Origin: Vicia villosa
Lineage: Eukaryota; Streptophyta; Magnoliopsida; Fabales; Fabaceae
NCBI RefSeq assembly: GCF_029867415.1
Contig: NC_081185.1
Location: 122,206,920 to 122,270,919 of the forward strand
Reading direction: 5' to 3'
DNA length: 64,000 nt
The notes below the pieces were generated by a model. The model did not search any database. It worked only from the letters and a program-made list of their open reading frames with translations, and was not told the DNA's origin. Shown one piece after another: positions 21,691 through 32,500 of the stretch. Within the stretch, counting starts at the first letter, position 1. Every line of letters starts with the position of its first letter. Made by a program: the position numbers and the translations under genes.

Positions 21691-23388
21691 ATGGCTTCCG
21701 CAAATCAGAATCCAGTTTTTAGAGATGGTGGTAGTAACAACAAGCCTCCATTATTTTGTGGTGAATACTTTGACTTTTGGAAAATCCAAATGAAGGCTCA
21801 CTTAGAAGCAAAAGGAGAAGAAGTATGGGAAGCAGTCCAAAATGGTCCCTTTGTTCCTACAACTATCGTCGATGGTGTTGAATCAACAAAGCTTAAAGTT
21901 TCATGGAACGATGATGACAGAAGGAAAGTTCTTGCTGACAAAAAGGCGATCAGTCTTCTTCATGGTGCTCTTAGTATGGATGAATTCTTCCGAATATCAA
22001 CATGTACAACATCAAAGGAAATTTGGGATACTCTTGTAGAAACTCATGAAGGTACCGCTGAAGTTAAAAGATCAAGATTGAATACCTTAAGCCAAGAGTA
22101 CGAACTATTTAGAATGAAGCCCAGAGAAACTATTCTCGAATTGCAAAAACGATTCGTTCATTTGACAAATCACTTGAAGGCACTCGGTAAGACTCTCCCT
22201 ACCGAAGAACTAAATTTAAAGGTGCTCAGATCTTTAACAAGAGAATGGCAACCAAAAGTAACGGCGATATCCGAGAAAAAGAATCTATCAAAGATGACTT
22301 CCGCAACCCTGTTCGGTAAACTTCAAGAATATGAAACAGAACTTGGAAGACTTGAAACGCATGAAATTCAAATGAAAGATTCAAAAGATATTGCCTTGAA
22401 GACAAGAGTCAAGCATCATGATAGCAATCAAGAGGATGAATCCACTAGTGAAGAAGATAATGAGTTTATCAAAAAGTTTGAAAAATTTCTAAGAAAAGAA
22501 AAGAAAAAGGAGATCATTAAAGATGAAGTACCAACAAGGAAGATTAAATGCTTTGAATGTGGAGAAAGAGGACATGTCAAAAGTGAATGCCATAAACTTG
22601 AAAAGAAGAACAAATATCTCAAGAAAAATAAGGATAAAAAATCAAAGAAAGCATATGTAGCATGGGATGACAATGAAATAAGTTCATCTTCAGATGAAGA
22701 ACATGCGAATCTTGTATTGGTAGCAACACATCATTCTGATGATGAAGACAATGAGGTTAGTAATGAATTTTCTCTTTTTGATAATGATGTTCAAGATGCT
22801 ATAAATGAATTGTTAAATGAGTGCAAAATTCTCTATAAAACTATCTCATCTCAAAAGAAAATAATATCATCTTTAGAAGAGAAGGTTAATATAATAGAAG
22901 AAAAAGATGACAAAGAAAAAATGATTAGTGTTCAAGAAGATAGTGTTGCATGCAAGAATTGTGAATCACTTTCTGTTCAAATTGTTCAATTAAAGAGAGT
23001 CCTTGAAAGGTATGAAAAAGGACAAATTGGGTTGAAAGGTGTCCTTAGGCAACAAAGATTCCCTAATGATAAAAGTGGTCTTGGATATACAAAGTCTAAA
23101 CCAAGTACTAGTAAAACTATCTTTGTAAAGGCAAGTGAACAATTCAACAAATTGGATAAAGCACAAAAGGTTCATCATCATCCTAAAAGGTTTCCTAAAA
23201 AGAAACCATATGTTCCTAGATATAGAAGTAACTTTGAACCTACTTGTTTTTATTGTGGTATTATTGGTCACACACCCAATGCCTGTTATGTAAGGAACTT
23301 TAGTGTCCCTAGTGGACATTATGTATGGGTGAAGAAAGGAACTAACTATGATGGACCCAAAGCCACTTGGGTACCAAATCAAACTTAA
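21691..23388 (+). CDS. Copia gag polyprotein, intact
   Basis: 565 residues, uninterrupted. Residues 1-60 are the DUF4219-like start (FCGEYFDFWKIQMKAHLEA), 65-205 the UBN2 capsid domain (FRISTCTTSKEIWDTLVETH, EVKRSRLNTL), then CFECGERGHVKSEC, a CCHC zinc knuckle (about 290), a long Lys/Glu-rich coiled-coil-like stretch (about 355-460), and a second knuckle beginning CFYCGIIGHTPNAC (about 520). It would package element RNA into virus-like particles in the cytoplasm. ATG follows the primer site by 33 bp. That it is intact while pol has been lost implies recent selection for, or recent copying of, the gag-only form. Confidence 0.95.
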   Translation: MASANQNPVFRDGGSNNKPPLFCGEYFDFWKIQMKAHLEAKGEEVWEAVQNGPFVPTTIVDGVESTKLKVSWNDDDRRKVLADKKAISLLHGALSMDEFFRISTCTTSKEIWDTLVETHEGTAEVKRSRLNTLSQEYELFRMKPRETILELQKRFVHLTNHLKALGKTLPTEELNLKVLRSLTREWQPKVTAISEKKNLSKMTSATLFGKLQEYETELGRLETHEIQMKDSKDIALKTRVKHHDSNQEDESTSEEDNEFIKKFEKFLRKEKKKEIIKDEVPTRKIKCFECGERGHVKSECHKLEKKNKYLKKNKDKKSKKAYVAWDDNEISSSSDEEHANLVLVATHHSDDEDNEVSNEFSLFDNDVQDAINELLNECKILYKTISSQKKIISSLEEKVNIIEEKDDKEKMISVQEDSVACKNCESLSVQIVQLKRVLERYEKGQIGLKGVLRQQRFPNDKSGLGYTKSKPSTSKTIFVKASEQFNKLDKAQKVHHHPKRFPKKKPYVPRYRSNFEPTCFYCGIIGHTPNACYVRNFSVPSGHYVWVKKGTNYDGPKATWVPNQT

Positions 23389-23760
23389 TTTGTTTTGTAG
23401 GTTTGCTTGAGGACCACTTAAAATCTATGGTGTTTTTATCAAGTGGTGGTTCTAAGCATTTGATGGGAGACATGAACTAACTTTCAAATCTAGTTTTTAA
23501 AAGTCCAAGGGTGATTTCACATATGGAGAATACCTTAAAGGAAGAATTCTTGGCATTGACAAAGTTGGAGCACTAACTTTCATATCCATTGAGGATGTAC
23601 TTTATGTTGAAAGACTAAAGCAAAATCTTCTAAGCAAAAGTCAACTTTGTGACAAAGGCTTCAAGATCAAATTCACTAAGGAAGAATACTTGATCATTGA
23701 TAAAGTCACCAATGAGGTAAAACTCATAGGTAAAGAATTATTTGTGTTCATATTTTATAA
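23389..23760 (+). pseudogene. Residual copia protease/pre-integrase segment
   Basis: Frames shift between pieces: FLSSGGSKHLMGD near 23430, YGEYLKGRILGIDKVG, and EDVLYVERLKQNLLSKSQLC to about 23740. This is the normal copia order after gag, but the catalytic region and everything downstream are gone. Confidence 0.85.
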
Positions 23761-23977
23761 TAATTTATCTTTTTCCCATCCTTTTTGATAATGACAAAGG
23801 GGGAGAAGATATTGGTGTATATGTGTATGCTTGCTTGTCTCTAAACATTTTCAGCCACAAAGAAATAATATTTCTCAAGAATCAAGGGAGAGCTTTGATC
23901 AAGGGGGAGTTATCAAATTTAGGGGGAGCATTCACATAATAGCATTACACTTCATATTTCAAAGGTTGTCATCATCA

Positions 23978-23990
23978 AAAAGGGGGAGAA
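23978..23990 (+). promoter_or_regulatory. Polypurine tract of the copia element
   Basis: AAAAGGGGGAGAA directly before the 3' LTR; primes plus-strand DNA synthesis. Extra AGGGGGAG copies at about 23800, 23904 and 23922 are unused-looking duplicates. Confidence 0.9.
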
Positions 23991-25366
23991 TGTGAATGCA
24001 AGCTTCTACAATACTATGTTTTGATGAAGACAACTATCATAAGTATGCATCAATAAAGGATGAGCAAAAAGATCAAATAAGCTATGGATCAAGATTGCAA
24101 CTTTCATGAAGATTAGCTTTGGTTGATTGATCTTCAAGTCATAATGGTACAAGTTAAATACTTTTACATTTGATATTTTTTAGTGCTCAAAAATCATATA
24201 AACTTTCATTCATACATATTCAAACTTATATATGCATGGCATAAGTTTCACTCCAAAGTAAACTCTTGTTGAAACCTTTTCCAAAGTCAAAATCCTAAAT
24301 AAAGGTTTTAGGAACCGGGTTGTCCCTATGGGGGAACCGGTTCCCAGCATTCTCAGTTTTCAGCATTCTGTGGTTTACTATGGGGAACCGGGTTGTCCCT
24401 ATGCAGGAACCGGTTCCCACGTTCAAAATTCAAATATTCTGCTGTAACGTTCAGCAGGAACCGGGTTGTCCCAGGCAGGAACCGGTTCCTACTGAACCAG
24501 TGTGTTTCTCCATTGCATGTTTTCACCCAAACGAACATATATTCTCAAACCTTAAACATTGCATTGGTTGATCATTTTATACTCTTTCTAAAGGGTGTAA
24601 ATACCTATATAAATATCATAAACTTCAGATTTAAATCTCACCTCTTTCATTACAATTTACCACACTTTTGATCATATATTTTCATCATATATTTGCATAC
24701 AAGTGTTTTATACTTGAACTTTCATTGAAACTTTTTCTACACATTGTTAGAAAAGTTTATCATTCATACATAAACACTTGAGCACTATTTTATATCATTG
24801 TAAATTGTTTTTTTGCTTGAAAGAGAAGATCAATCTTATAGATTGATATATGTTCATCAACTTTCTACTCAAAATATATTTTGTTATTTTTGACTTGCTA
24901 TCCAAGATTGTTGGAAGTAAGGGTTATTGATTAGTGAGAGGATTGTTCTCATAATCAAGATAGTAAATCCAAGAGGATTGTTCTTGGTGGTTGAAATCTT
25001 GTTGTCCAGGATTGTTGGAAACAAGTTAGTGAAAAATCCAAGAGGATTGTTCTTGGTGGTTTTGTTAGAAGATTGTAGGAGGAGTCTTGGTATAGGCTTG
25101 TACAAAGATCTAACAATAGTAAAATCTCTTTCGTGTTTGAAAGGGGACTGGAGTACTCTCGGATTGTGAGGGGAACCAGTATACATCATTGTGTTCTTTA
25201 CTTTTCCGCAATTTACCGCTTTCATCACTATTATCAAGAAAAGAAAAGAACCATTCAAAAGCCTTCAAACACTTAACCAGAAAAATAAGTACAAGTATTC
25301 TAAAAAACCGGATAAATCTTTGAAAACCTAATTCACCCCCCTCTTAGGCGCACTCTTATACTTACA
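23991..25366 (+). repeat. 3' LTR of the gag-only copia element
   Basis: 1,376 bp, same length as the 5' LTR. All predicted frames in both LTRs translate identically, and I found no base difference by eye. Confidence 0.95.
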
Positions 25367-25867
25367 GACAAAGGCAAAGATGCACGAGCCTTAGAATTTG
25401 ACGCATCCGCATCAACCCTACCAGAACCGACCGATGCCTTCTGTGAGGGTCAGACTCTTTCTCTTCGAATTGATACATACTGCAAAATTTTGTCGTGTCT
25501 CAATCTAGCTTGTTTATCAACCGTAATACTTATAATTAAATCATACAAGCATTATACAAATGAAATACAATGAAATAAAGTCAAACAATACAAACAAACT
25601 AAATACAAAAATGCATTTTTGGATTCTAGAAAATCAAAATATTGGCAAATCCGAAAGTGTATTTTTATAATGTAGTATAGGAGCAAGTCTTAGGGTGAGA
25701 AAAACAATCCCCTTATTAATTGGGCTTGGTTATAAAATTTGAGCCCAATATCTAAACCCAATACATTCATTTCATTTTCAAACCAAACAAACAAAAACGC
25801 TCCTTCACCCATTCGTTGGTATAGTTACCAAAACAAAGAAGAAGAAGAAGAAGAAAAGAAGAAGAAA

Positions 25868-28731
25868 ATGGAAGTGAGTTTATCCTCAACATGTATACCA
25901 CTAAGCTTCAAATCGAACAACACGTTCTTGAAGCATAACAATTACGTTTCCCACTCTCAAATTCCCACCCTCAATCTTTCAACCAAACACAGAACAACAA
26001 TCTGTAACGCAATCAAACCCACTTTATCCTCCAACTGGCTCGTTTCCCATGATTTATCTGCCAAAACCGCCTCTCCATGGCTTCCCAACTTCGAAGAACT
26101 TGACACCACCAACATGCTTCTCCGTCAAAGGATTGTCTTTTTGGGTTCTCAGGTTATGAATCTTGTTTCCCGTTCTTTTGGGTTGGTGGGGTTGTTTCTG
26201 TTATTTTGATATTTTATGAGTACCCTTTTGTATCTTTTGATGTTTTTATGGGAAATTTACAAGCTTTTTCATGTGGGTGGATTCAGTCTAATAGCATGCT
26301 CACTACAGCAGAAAAATGGACAAATAGGGGAAAAGGGTTAAAAAAAGAGAGTTTTTACGATAATAGGGTTGAATTGCAGACAAGGTGTTTGATGTTGTTG
26401 ATTTTGGGATTTTTTTTTATGGTTGTTAGTTAATTTGGTAGAAAAATGAAAGAACAAAGAAGGGAAATGAAATGGAACTGAAGAGATGGTATCTGATGGT
26501 GTCTGCTTGTGAATTTCTTTGTTTGAGCAGGTGGATGATACGACAGCAGATTTTGTAATCAGTCAACTTTTGTTTTTGGATGCTGATGATCCTAAGAAAG
26601 ACATCAAGTTGTTCATAAATTGTCCTGGTGGTGCTATTACTGCGGGTATGTAAACAAATGTAAACAAAGTTTTATACTTCTTTTTTTACTTGTTTGTTCT
26701 TATCTGTGCACTTGACTCGTTGGGGATCTACTTGAATCTCGAGCTCAGTTTTGTCGATTGATTGCGCATAGATGTTTACTTAATACCTTACACAAGATTT
26801 TAGCTTTTAATAACTCACATTAGTTTGTTGATTCATTGCTTGTGGTAACTGTTAGAATATAGAATATGGAGGAGTTTGTTAGGATTTAAGCTAAGGAGTT
26901 AGTTAAGGAAATTATTAGTTAATGGGGTAGTTAGGATTATCATGTATAAATAGGGAGGTTTTGGAGTTAGATAGATCATCATTTGATTATTGTAAATGTA
27001 AACATTTGTGAATAGAATAAATTGTTGATCACTGGAAATTTACAAGCCAATTCAGACGTTTGAAAATGGAATCCTGTTTTAGCTTTTGAACAGTTCTATC
27101 CATAAGGAACTCGGTTTATTGAATCATGGAGTATTGGAAAGGAACTGTCTTTAATGAATCTGAAATAAGTCTGTCTTCTGCAGGAATGGGAATTTATGAT
27201 GCCATGAAGTTATGCAAGGCAGATGTGTCAACAGTTTGTCTCGGACTTGCAGCATCCATGGGTGCATTTCTCCTTGCTGCTGGTACAAAAGGGAAGAGAT
27301 ATTGTATGCCGAATTCTAGAGTTATGATCCATCAACCGCTTGGATCTGTTGGCGGAACAGTAAGACTGTCCACTTATATCCTTCGGTTTTGTTTATTGTC
27401 AGTTAGTACAGTGTTATCAAATAGTGGCGCCATGGCCGCTATGGCTGATATACATGGCAGTTTTTGGCCTCGTCGCAATGGTAAATATTGGCTGATATTG
27501 TGATTTTTTCTGCCATAATCCGCTATAACGGCGCCACAAAGCGCATGGACCGCCATCCACCATTGACAACAATGGTTAGTAATAGGTCTGGTGTTTGTCA
27601 TGGCTATTTTTCTTATGTTGAATGCAGACAATCATGTTTTAGTTTAAAGATGATTTTAGATTTGAAGCATTTGTTGGAGAAGTATGGAATGTGGAAGCTT
27701 TAAGATTTTCTTTAACTGCGATTACCCGATAACTCGGTTTTAATTTGAAATAACTGAAAGAATCTCTCTTGTCATAAACCCCGGCATGATTGGCGATTGC
27801 TTGAAACATCTAGCTTAAATATGCTGCACCTTAGAGCTGTTTTCCGACAAACTGAACCTGAAAATGTTGGACTTGGCTAGATAATACAGTAGTCTTACTC
27901 CTATTTATAGAAAACAAAGGTACTAATTGACTTGTCATGTAACTGATACTAACTGGCTATTACAGAACATTACTGATTTTAACAATTAGAACATTGAAGC
28001 TGCTGAAAGCAAGTAGAGACTACTGTGCATGCTGAATAGGTTTACTAATCCTCAAGCGAGGTACACTTTTATCAACATAGTATACTAGCCGCTATGTCGT
28101 TTAGGTGGAACCGAGGGAAAGCCTCTTGTATCTTAGCGGCTGTCTCCCAACTGCTCTCTAGAAGAGAGTAGGTTTCAATTTTCAATCATTTGATCAACAC
28201 TTCAAAGCCACTTGGGAGCCTTGTCTCTTTTATGAATTCATAATGTCTTTTATCTGGTGGTTCTGTGCAAAAACCTTCCATTATTATCACATTACTAAAC
28301 AGTGAAATGTAATTACAGGCTATAGAAATGAGAATCCGTGCGAGAGAATTGGCATACCACAAGGTTAAGATAAACAAGATACTATCAAGAATAACACGAA
28401 AGCCTGAAGAGCAGGTTAGAATTATATATGGCATCATCTAATTTGTTTGTTGTTCAAAATCATACATATTTGTTCACCATTTTTAATTTACTTTATTCTA
28501 ATGCAGATTGAATTGGACACGGATCGTGATTATTTTATGAATGCCTGGGAAGCAAAGGAATATGGTTTAATTGATGAGGTTATTGATGACGGAAAACCAG
28601 GATTAGTTGCTCCAATTGTAGATGCAACACCGCCTCCAAAAACAAAGATGAGGAATTTGTGGGAAATTAAAGAAAAATCAAAAGGTAAGAAGATACTTCT
28701 TCCCTCAGAGGAAGCACCAACTGCTGTATGA
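25868..28731 (+). CDS. CLPP4: Chloroplast ATP-dependent Clp protease proteolytic subunit 4 (ClpP4)
   Basis: 298 residues from five exons: 25868-26152, 26531-26645, 27184-27359, 28319-28414, 28507-28731, all GT/AG and in phase. Serine peptidase of the stromal Clp core complex, degrading unfolded plastid proteins fed by ClpC chaperones. Residues 1-60 look like a transit peptide. Active-site Ser158 lies in GLAASMGAF and His183 in MIHQP; the acidic partner is in TDRDYF (230-232). [10 protein letters not shown] and GMGIYDAM are typical, and the C-terminal tail ([11 protein letters not shown]) points to paralogue P4. First ATG follows a GAA-rich leader. Introns 2 and 3 hold transposon scraps; the exons show no damage. 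Confidence 0.96.
26846..27030. mobile_element. LTR-like scrap in ClpP4 intron 2
   Basis: Repeated GTTAGGATT words, a TATAAATAGGG box-like motif near 26945 and a T-rich tail resemble a small LTR (TRIM-like). No partner LTR; tentative. Confidence 0.35.
27424..27537. mobile_element. GC-rich inverted-repeat element in ClpP4 intron 3
   Basis: GTGGCGCCATGGCCGCTATG at the left matches the complement of the right end imperfectly (GTGGCGCCGTTATAGCGG). Related AGCGGC-rich sequence recurs at 32039-32443 and 34440-34490. Non-coding. Confidence 0.55.
28083..28165 (-). pseudogene. Ty3/gypsy pol C-terminal scrap in ClpP4 intron 3
   Basis: Minus strand reads [20 protein letters not shown] followed by NDI, the Trp-Glu and F-P-x-F-x-L-x-D pattern found after integrase in gypsy polyproteins. 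About 27 codons, antisense to ClpP4 and within the intron. Confidence 0.6.
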
Positions 28732-29582
28732 GTTAGGGGACAAACAAGGATAGCGTTGCATTGCTTTCATGCTCGAAAACAGATATATCACCTCCAACAA
28801 GTGTTAAAGGGACTTTTCAATTTGTGATTTGTGATAGCAGATACATGTCGTGTAAAAATCAATACATATATTGTATGCTTCAAGTGTTAGATTCCTTAAT
28901 GAATATATTTTTGTCCTCAAGATTTAAGAAAGTTTTCCTCCATTTAAAATATCACTTGCTACTCACACATTCTACATGTCTAACAGTTTAATTTTTTTGT
29001 AAAGTTTGAAAAAGGGGAAAATAGGGCAAATCTCAACGAATGTGAGCAACAATGGTCTACATCTTTGATACCTGTTAATGTTAGGAAGGTTACCTATTTG
29101 GTACCCCAATGGAGATTCCTTATATGTTTATATTTGGTACTCAGTCTCAAGAGTATTTATAAGACTTGTGTTACTTGAAAATCTATTTTTAAATAATGTA
29201 ACTCTATCTTTCATCAACTTTGTCATGTAATACAATTTAATGTGAATGTAATGCTTAGAAGAGATTTGAAACATGATTTACTACATAGAAAGAGGACCTC
29301 TTGACTCAACCACTGGTATTTTTTCCGTCTTTGATTTTTTGTAACAAAGATAAAATAGGGGTAAACCATAAATTACAAATCTAAGTAATTTCACAAGGAT
29401 TCAGTTCCTGCTGAGCATGATATACTAAGTGTTGTCACCAACAGGTTCTAGTATACATTCACAATGCTGAAATAAATAATACATTGGTCTATGGCGTTAT
29501 TCATATGTTGTAATGGTAGTTAAAGCATCTTTACACAAAAATTGAGACAAAAATAGCAAAACTGCAGAAAATCCATTAAAGC
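28732..29582. other. Convergent 3' region of ClpP4 and PheRS
   Basis: Both genes end here tail to tail. AT-rich, no further gene; the two 3' UTRs must share about 850 bp. Confidence 0.6.
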
Positions 29583-32500
29583 TCATCTTATGACAACTTC
29601 CAATTTGTTCTGCACCAGTTCTCTTACTTTCCACTACATTGATGGAGGAAAAACAAAGTTAGTAGCATCCAAAACAAAATACGTCTACCTAAAAAACTAA
29701 TTGCACTGATTTATTATATAATTATATTTAGTACCTGCAGATCGTTAATTTCTTCATCAGTAAGAGAACGTTCCATAGACCTATATGCAATCCTATAGCA
29801 GTGGCTGGTCATTCCTTTCTTGTTGGTGAAATTGTCTATTAATTGTACCTGTGATTTCGTGAAACAAAACAGAATCAAAAAGGGACCAAACTTTTGCGGC
29901 ACCAAAGGTATAAAAAAGAGGAAAAGGTTGTCATAATCCAGTTAAAAACTAAAATGACTAATCTCAGAAAAAGAGGAAAAACGAACAAAAGACGACAAGA
30001 GGGTACATAATTCAAAAGAGAGTATCTATTACGATTTTTGTGTGAATATTGTTACATCATCCCTCATTCACAATCTCGTATTATGTATTTTTATCCCTAT
30101 TAAACAATATGAAAGCCACCAAATTGAGAACCTAATAAATATAACAAGGGATAAATTGACTCAAATTACTCAAAGTTGTATAACGTACCTCTTCTGCAAG
30201 ATCCCCTGCTACTCCTCTGACAACTTCACATAGATTGTTTTCGGTAAATGATTCATTGATCCAGAAACTGATGTCCTTGTAACAAGGAGGATACTGTAAG
30301 AGGAAAACCGAGAGAAGATTAGAATATCCTCAAAATATTTTTCTCATTTATCCAGGCACAATATAAACTATAAAGTAAATATAAATTTCTCAGTCAACAA
30401 CAATACAGTCAGACATGCAGAATATAACACCAGGGTCCAGGGGTCCGAACAAAAAAAGCGTCTGTAAGATTGCTTAATTAAATTCCCTCTGGCATAAGAT
30501 TTCCATATCCTAGACAAGTATTGTCTGACAAAAATGAAACAAAAAATGCAGAAATTATATTCTAAACTTATTTGTTAAAATAACTGGTTATCTAAACAGA
30601 TCATGACAGGATCTTTAACACAGTAAAACATTAAAGACATGGCGAGTTTCTATTTTTAGTCATATATTGCAATTTAGACCCACAATTTCTCAAAAAGAAT
30701 GCAAGAAGTATTAACAGTTTTGCATAAAAATTATATGGGCCATCTTATGTTTTCAGTCAAATGGATCATTCACTTACAACTTAGAGTTGCATTATTATTT
30801 TGAAAGGAATAACAAAATTCCTAACTATTAACTACTAAGAAAAATGACAACAAATGTAGACACCAGGAGTAAAGATGCACATGTAGTGTAGAAATTACCT
30901 TTGAAAACGGCTTAAATTTGACCCCTAATTGGCCCTTGGAGAACTGTATATAAAATAACAGAAAAGAAAGTAACATATTATATTAATTATCAGAATGACT
31001 AACTCATCCATCCTTGCAGTCAATTTGACAATCAGGAAAAATAAGTGAAATATTGAAGGATGTTTGTCAAAAGTATCCAATAAATACCTGGGAGGTAAAT
31101 CGCTCATCATTTGACCAAAAGAGACGAATATCTGGTATGTCAAATAGAACCATAGCTAACCTCTCCAAACCTAGGCCAAAAGCCCAAGCAACATTATTAG
31201 ATACCCCATTTCTTTTCAGAATCTCTTGCTCTGTCACTCCACACCCCAAAACCTCTAACCATTTTTCCTGACAAAAAAGTATATCTAACATTAACTGAAT
31301 AGACTAGAAATCCTTGCTTTAATTGAATGGAAGATATTTCCCAGTCTTTTTATTGCTGGAAAAATATATGCATAACCTTAATTTAATCTTGGAAAGGAAC
31401 CAAGGGTATATCGACACTATAACTTTGGAGGCAAACACCATTAACAAGAATTACGTAATCGTGGTGTATTTAAGAGACAATCATGAGCATAGAATACCTT
31501 GAAATATATTTCAAGTTCAAATGATGGATTAGTAAATGGGAAATAGGTATCGATCCATCGCATTTCCACATCACCTGAAATACAAGGGAAAAGGTTATAC
31601 ATCAGCATTTTGTAAATTATACTTAGCTTCAAATGAATATATCAAATTCACAATTACAACTAGACACCTTGATTATATATAATATCTAACAAAATCCTAT
31701 TTTAGCATTACATCTTACAATGAGATGATCATCATAAAATATCAAAAATTTCACTTTCCTATTGACAATGTTTTTATAGGCAATGATAATTTCCAATTTG
31801 CATTTACTTGTTTGCATGTTTACGTGTGCGTGCACACACTTTTAAACATTGCTTGCTGTGTAGAGAGGCGTTATTTTATTCCAGTTAAGCAAAAAGTCTA
31901 TAAATTATGCACTTGTGTCTGTTCATGTTATCTAACAATTAAGCACTAGACGCTCACAATTTTGGATCTGGGAAGGTCAGACACATTCAGCCTTATCCCT
32001 GAAAGCAGAAAGGCTATTTCAAAAACCTGAACCAGAATAGTCAATAGCAGCCGCTATAGGGTAAATAGCGGGATAGCATAGCAGAGCAGTTCCCGGCCCG
32101 GAGCACTTTTTGGCCCGCTATCCTTTTCCCCTCTAAAAAACCGAAGTTACTCCTTAAATTTGCAATGTTTTAAGGGTACTTTTGGGTTTTTTCAGTCAAA
32201 TTTGAGTTGAGACTCAACCTTAATCTTCCTTCATAGTCGTTTATGCACTTCGAGATTCATGTGTGCTTTGATTTATGAACATTTTATGAGTTGATTTATT
32301 TGTTTAATTTTACATTAAATTATGTTTATAGTTACTACATGTAATTTGTCCAAAAACTGATCAAATAGAACGGTCATCCCGCTATACGCTATCTCACTTC
32401 TGGGGTCAGCCGCTCCACACTACTATCTAGGAATGATTACTACGACCTGAACCCGCCACTAGTAAGTCATAAAGGCATAAAACAAATTTTTCAGACAATC

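Larger units (their letters stand above)
20268..25366 (+). mobile_element. Gag-only Ty1/copia LTR retrotransposon, very young
   Basis: 5,099-bp element bounded by 5-bp target duplication GACAA (20263-20267 and 25367-25371). Two LTRs of exactly 1,376 bp begin TGTGAATGC and end ACTTACA and appear identical by eye. Between them are a primer site, an intact gag ORF, a short frameshifted protease remnant and a polypurine tract; integrase, reverse transcriptase and RNase H are missing. It must have moved with enzymes from another copia element. It sits in the PMD fragment, about 500 bp upstream of ClpP4. Confidence 0.95.
19220..25480 (-). pseudogene. Plant mobile domain (MAIN-like) fragment, split by two insertions
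   Basis: Minus-strand translation of 19545-19220 reads ASLVHVEAPQTPQ, then RFGGGMTNLSLLPLYLDYAA, HVWDEEVKF and LQDRDPLKCINHGRKI, with stops. This is the start of the plant mobile domain (PMD, related to MAIN/MAIL proteins and Mutator-like transposons). An upstream piece with VDADASNSKARAS lies at about 25470-25372, on the far side of the copia element, and 20222-20267 lies between. Inserted in it are a hAT-type MITE (19543-20221) and the copia element (20268-25366). The rest of the PMD is absent. Non-functional. Confidence 0.7.

Noticed and set aside
27126..27503. Single 125-codon frame as a complete ClpP-like protein
   Set aside because: It is ClpP4 exon 3 (27184-27359) plus read-through into both introns.
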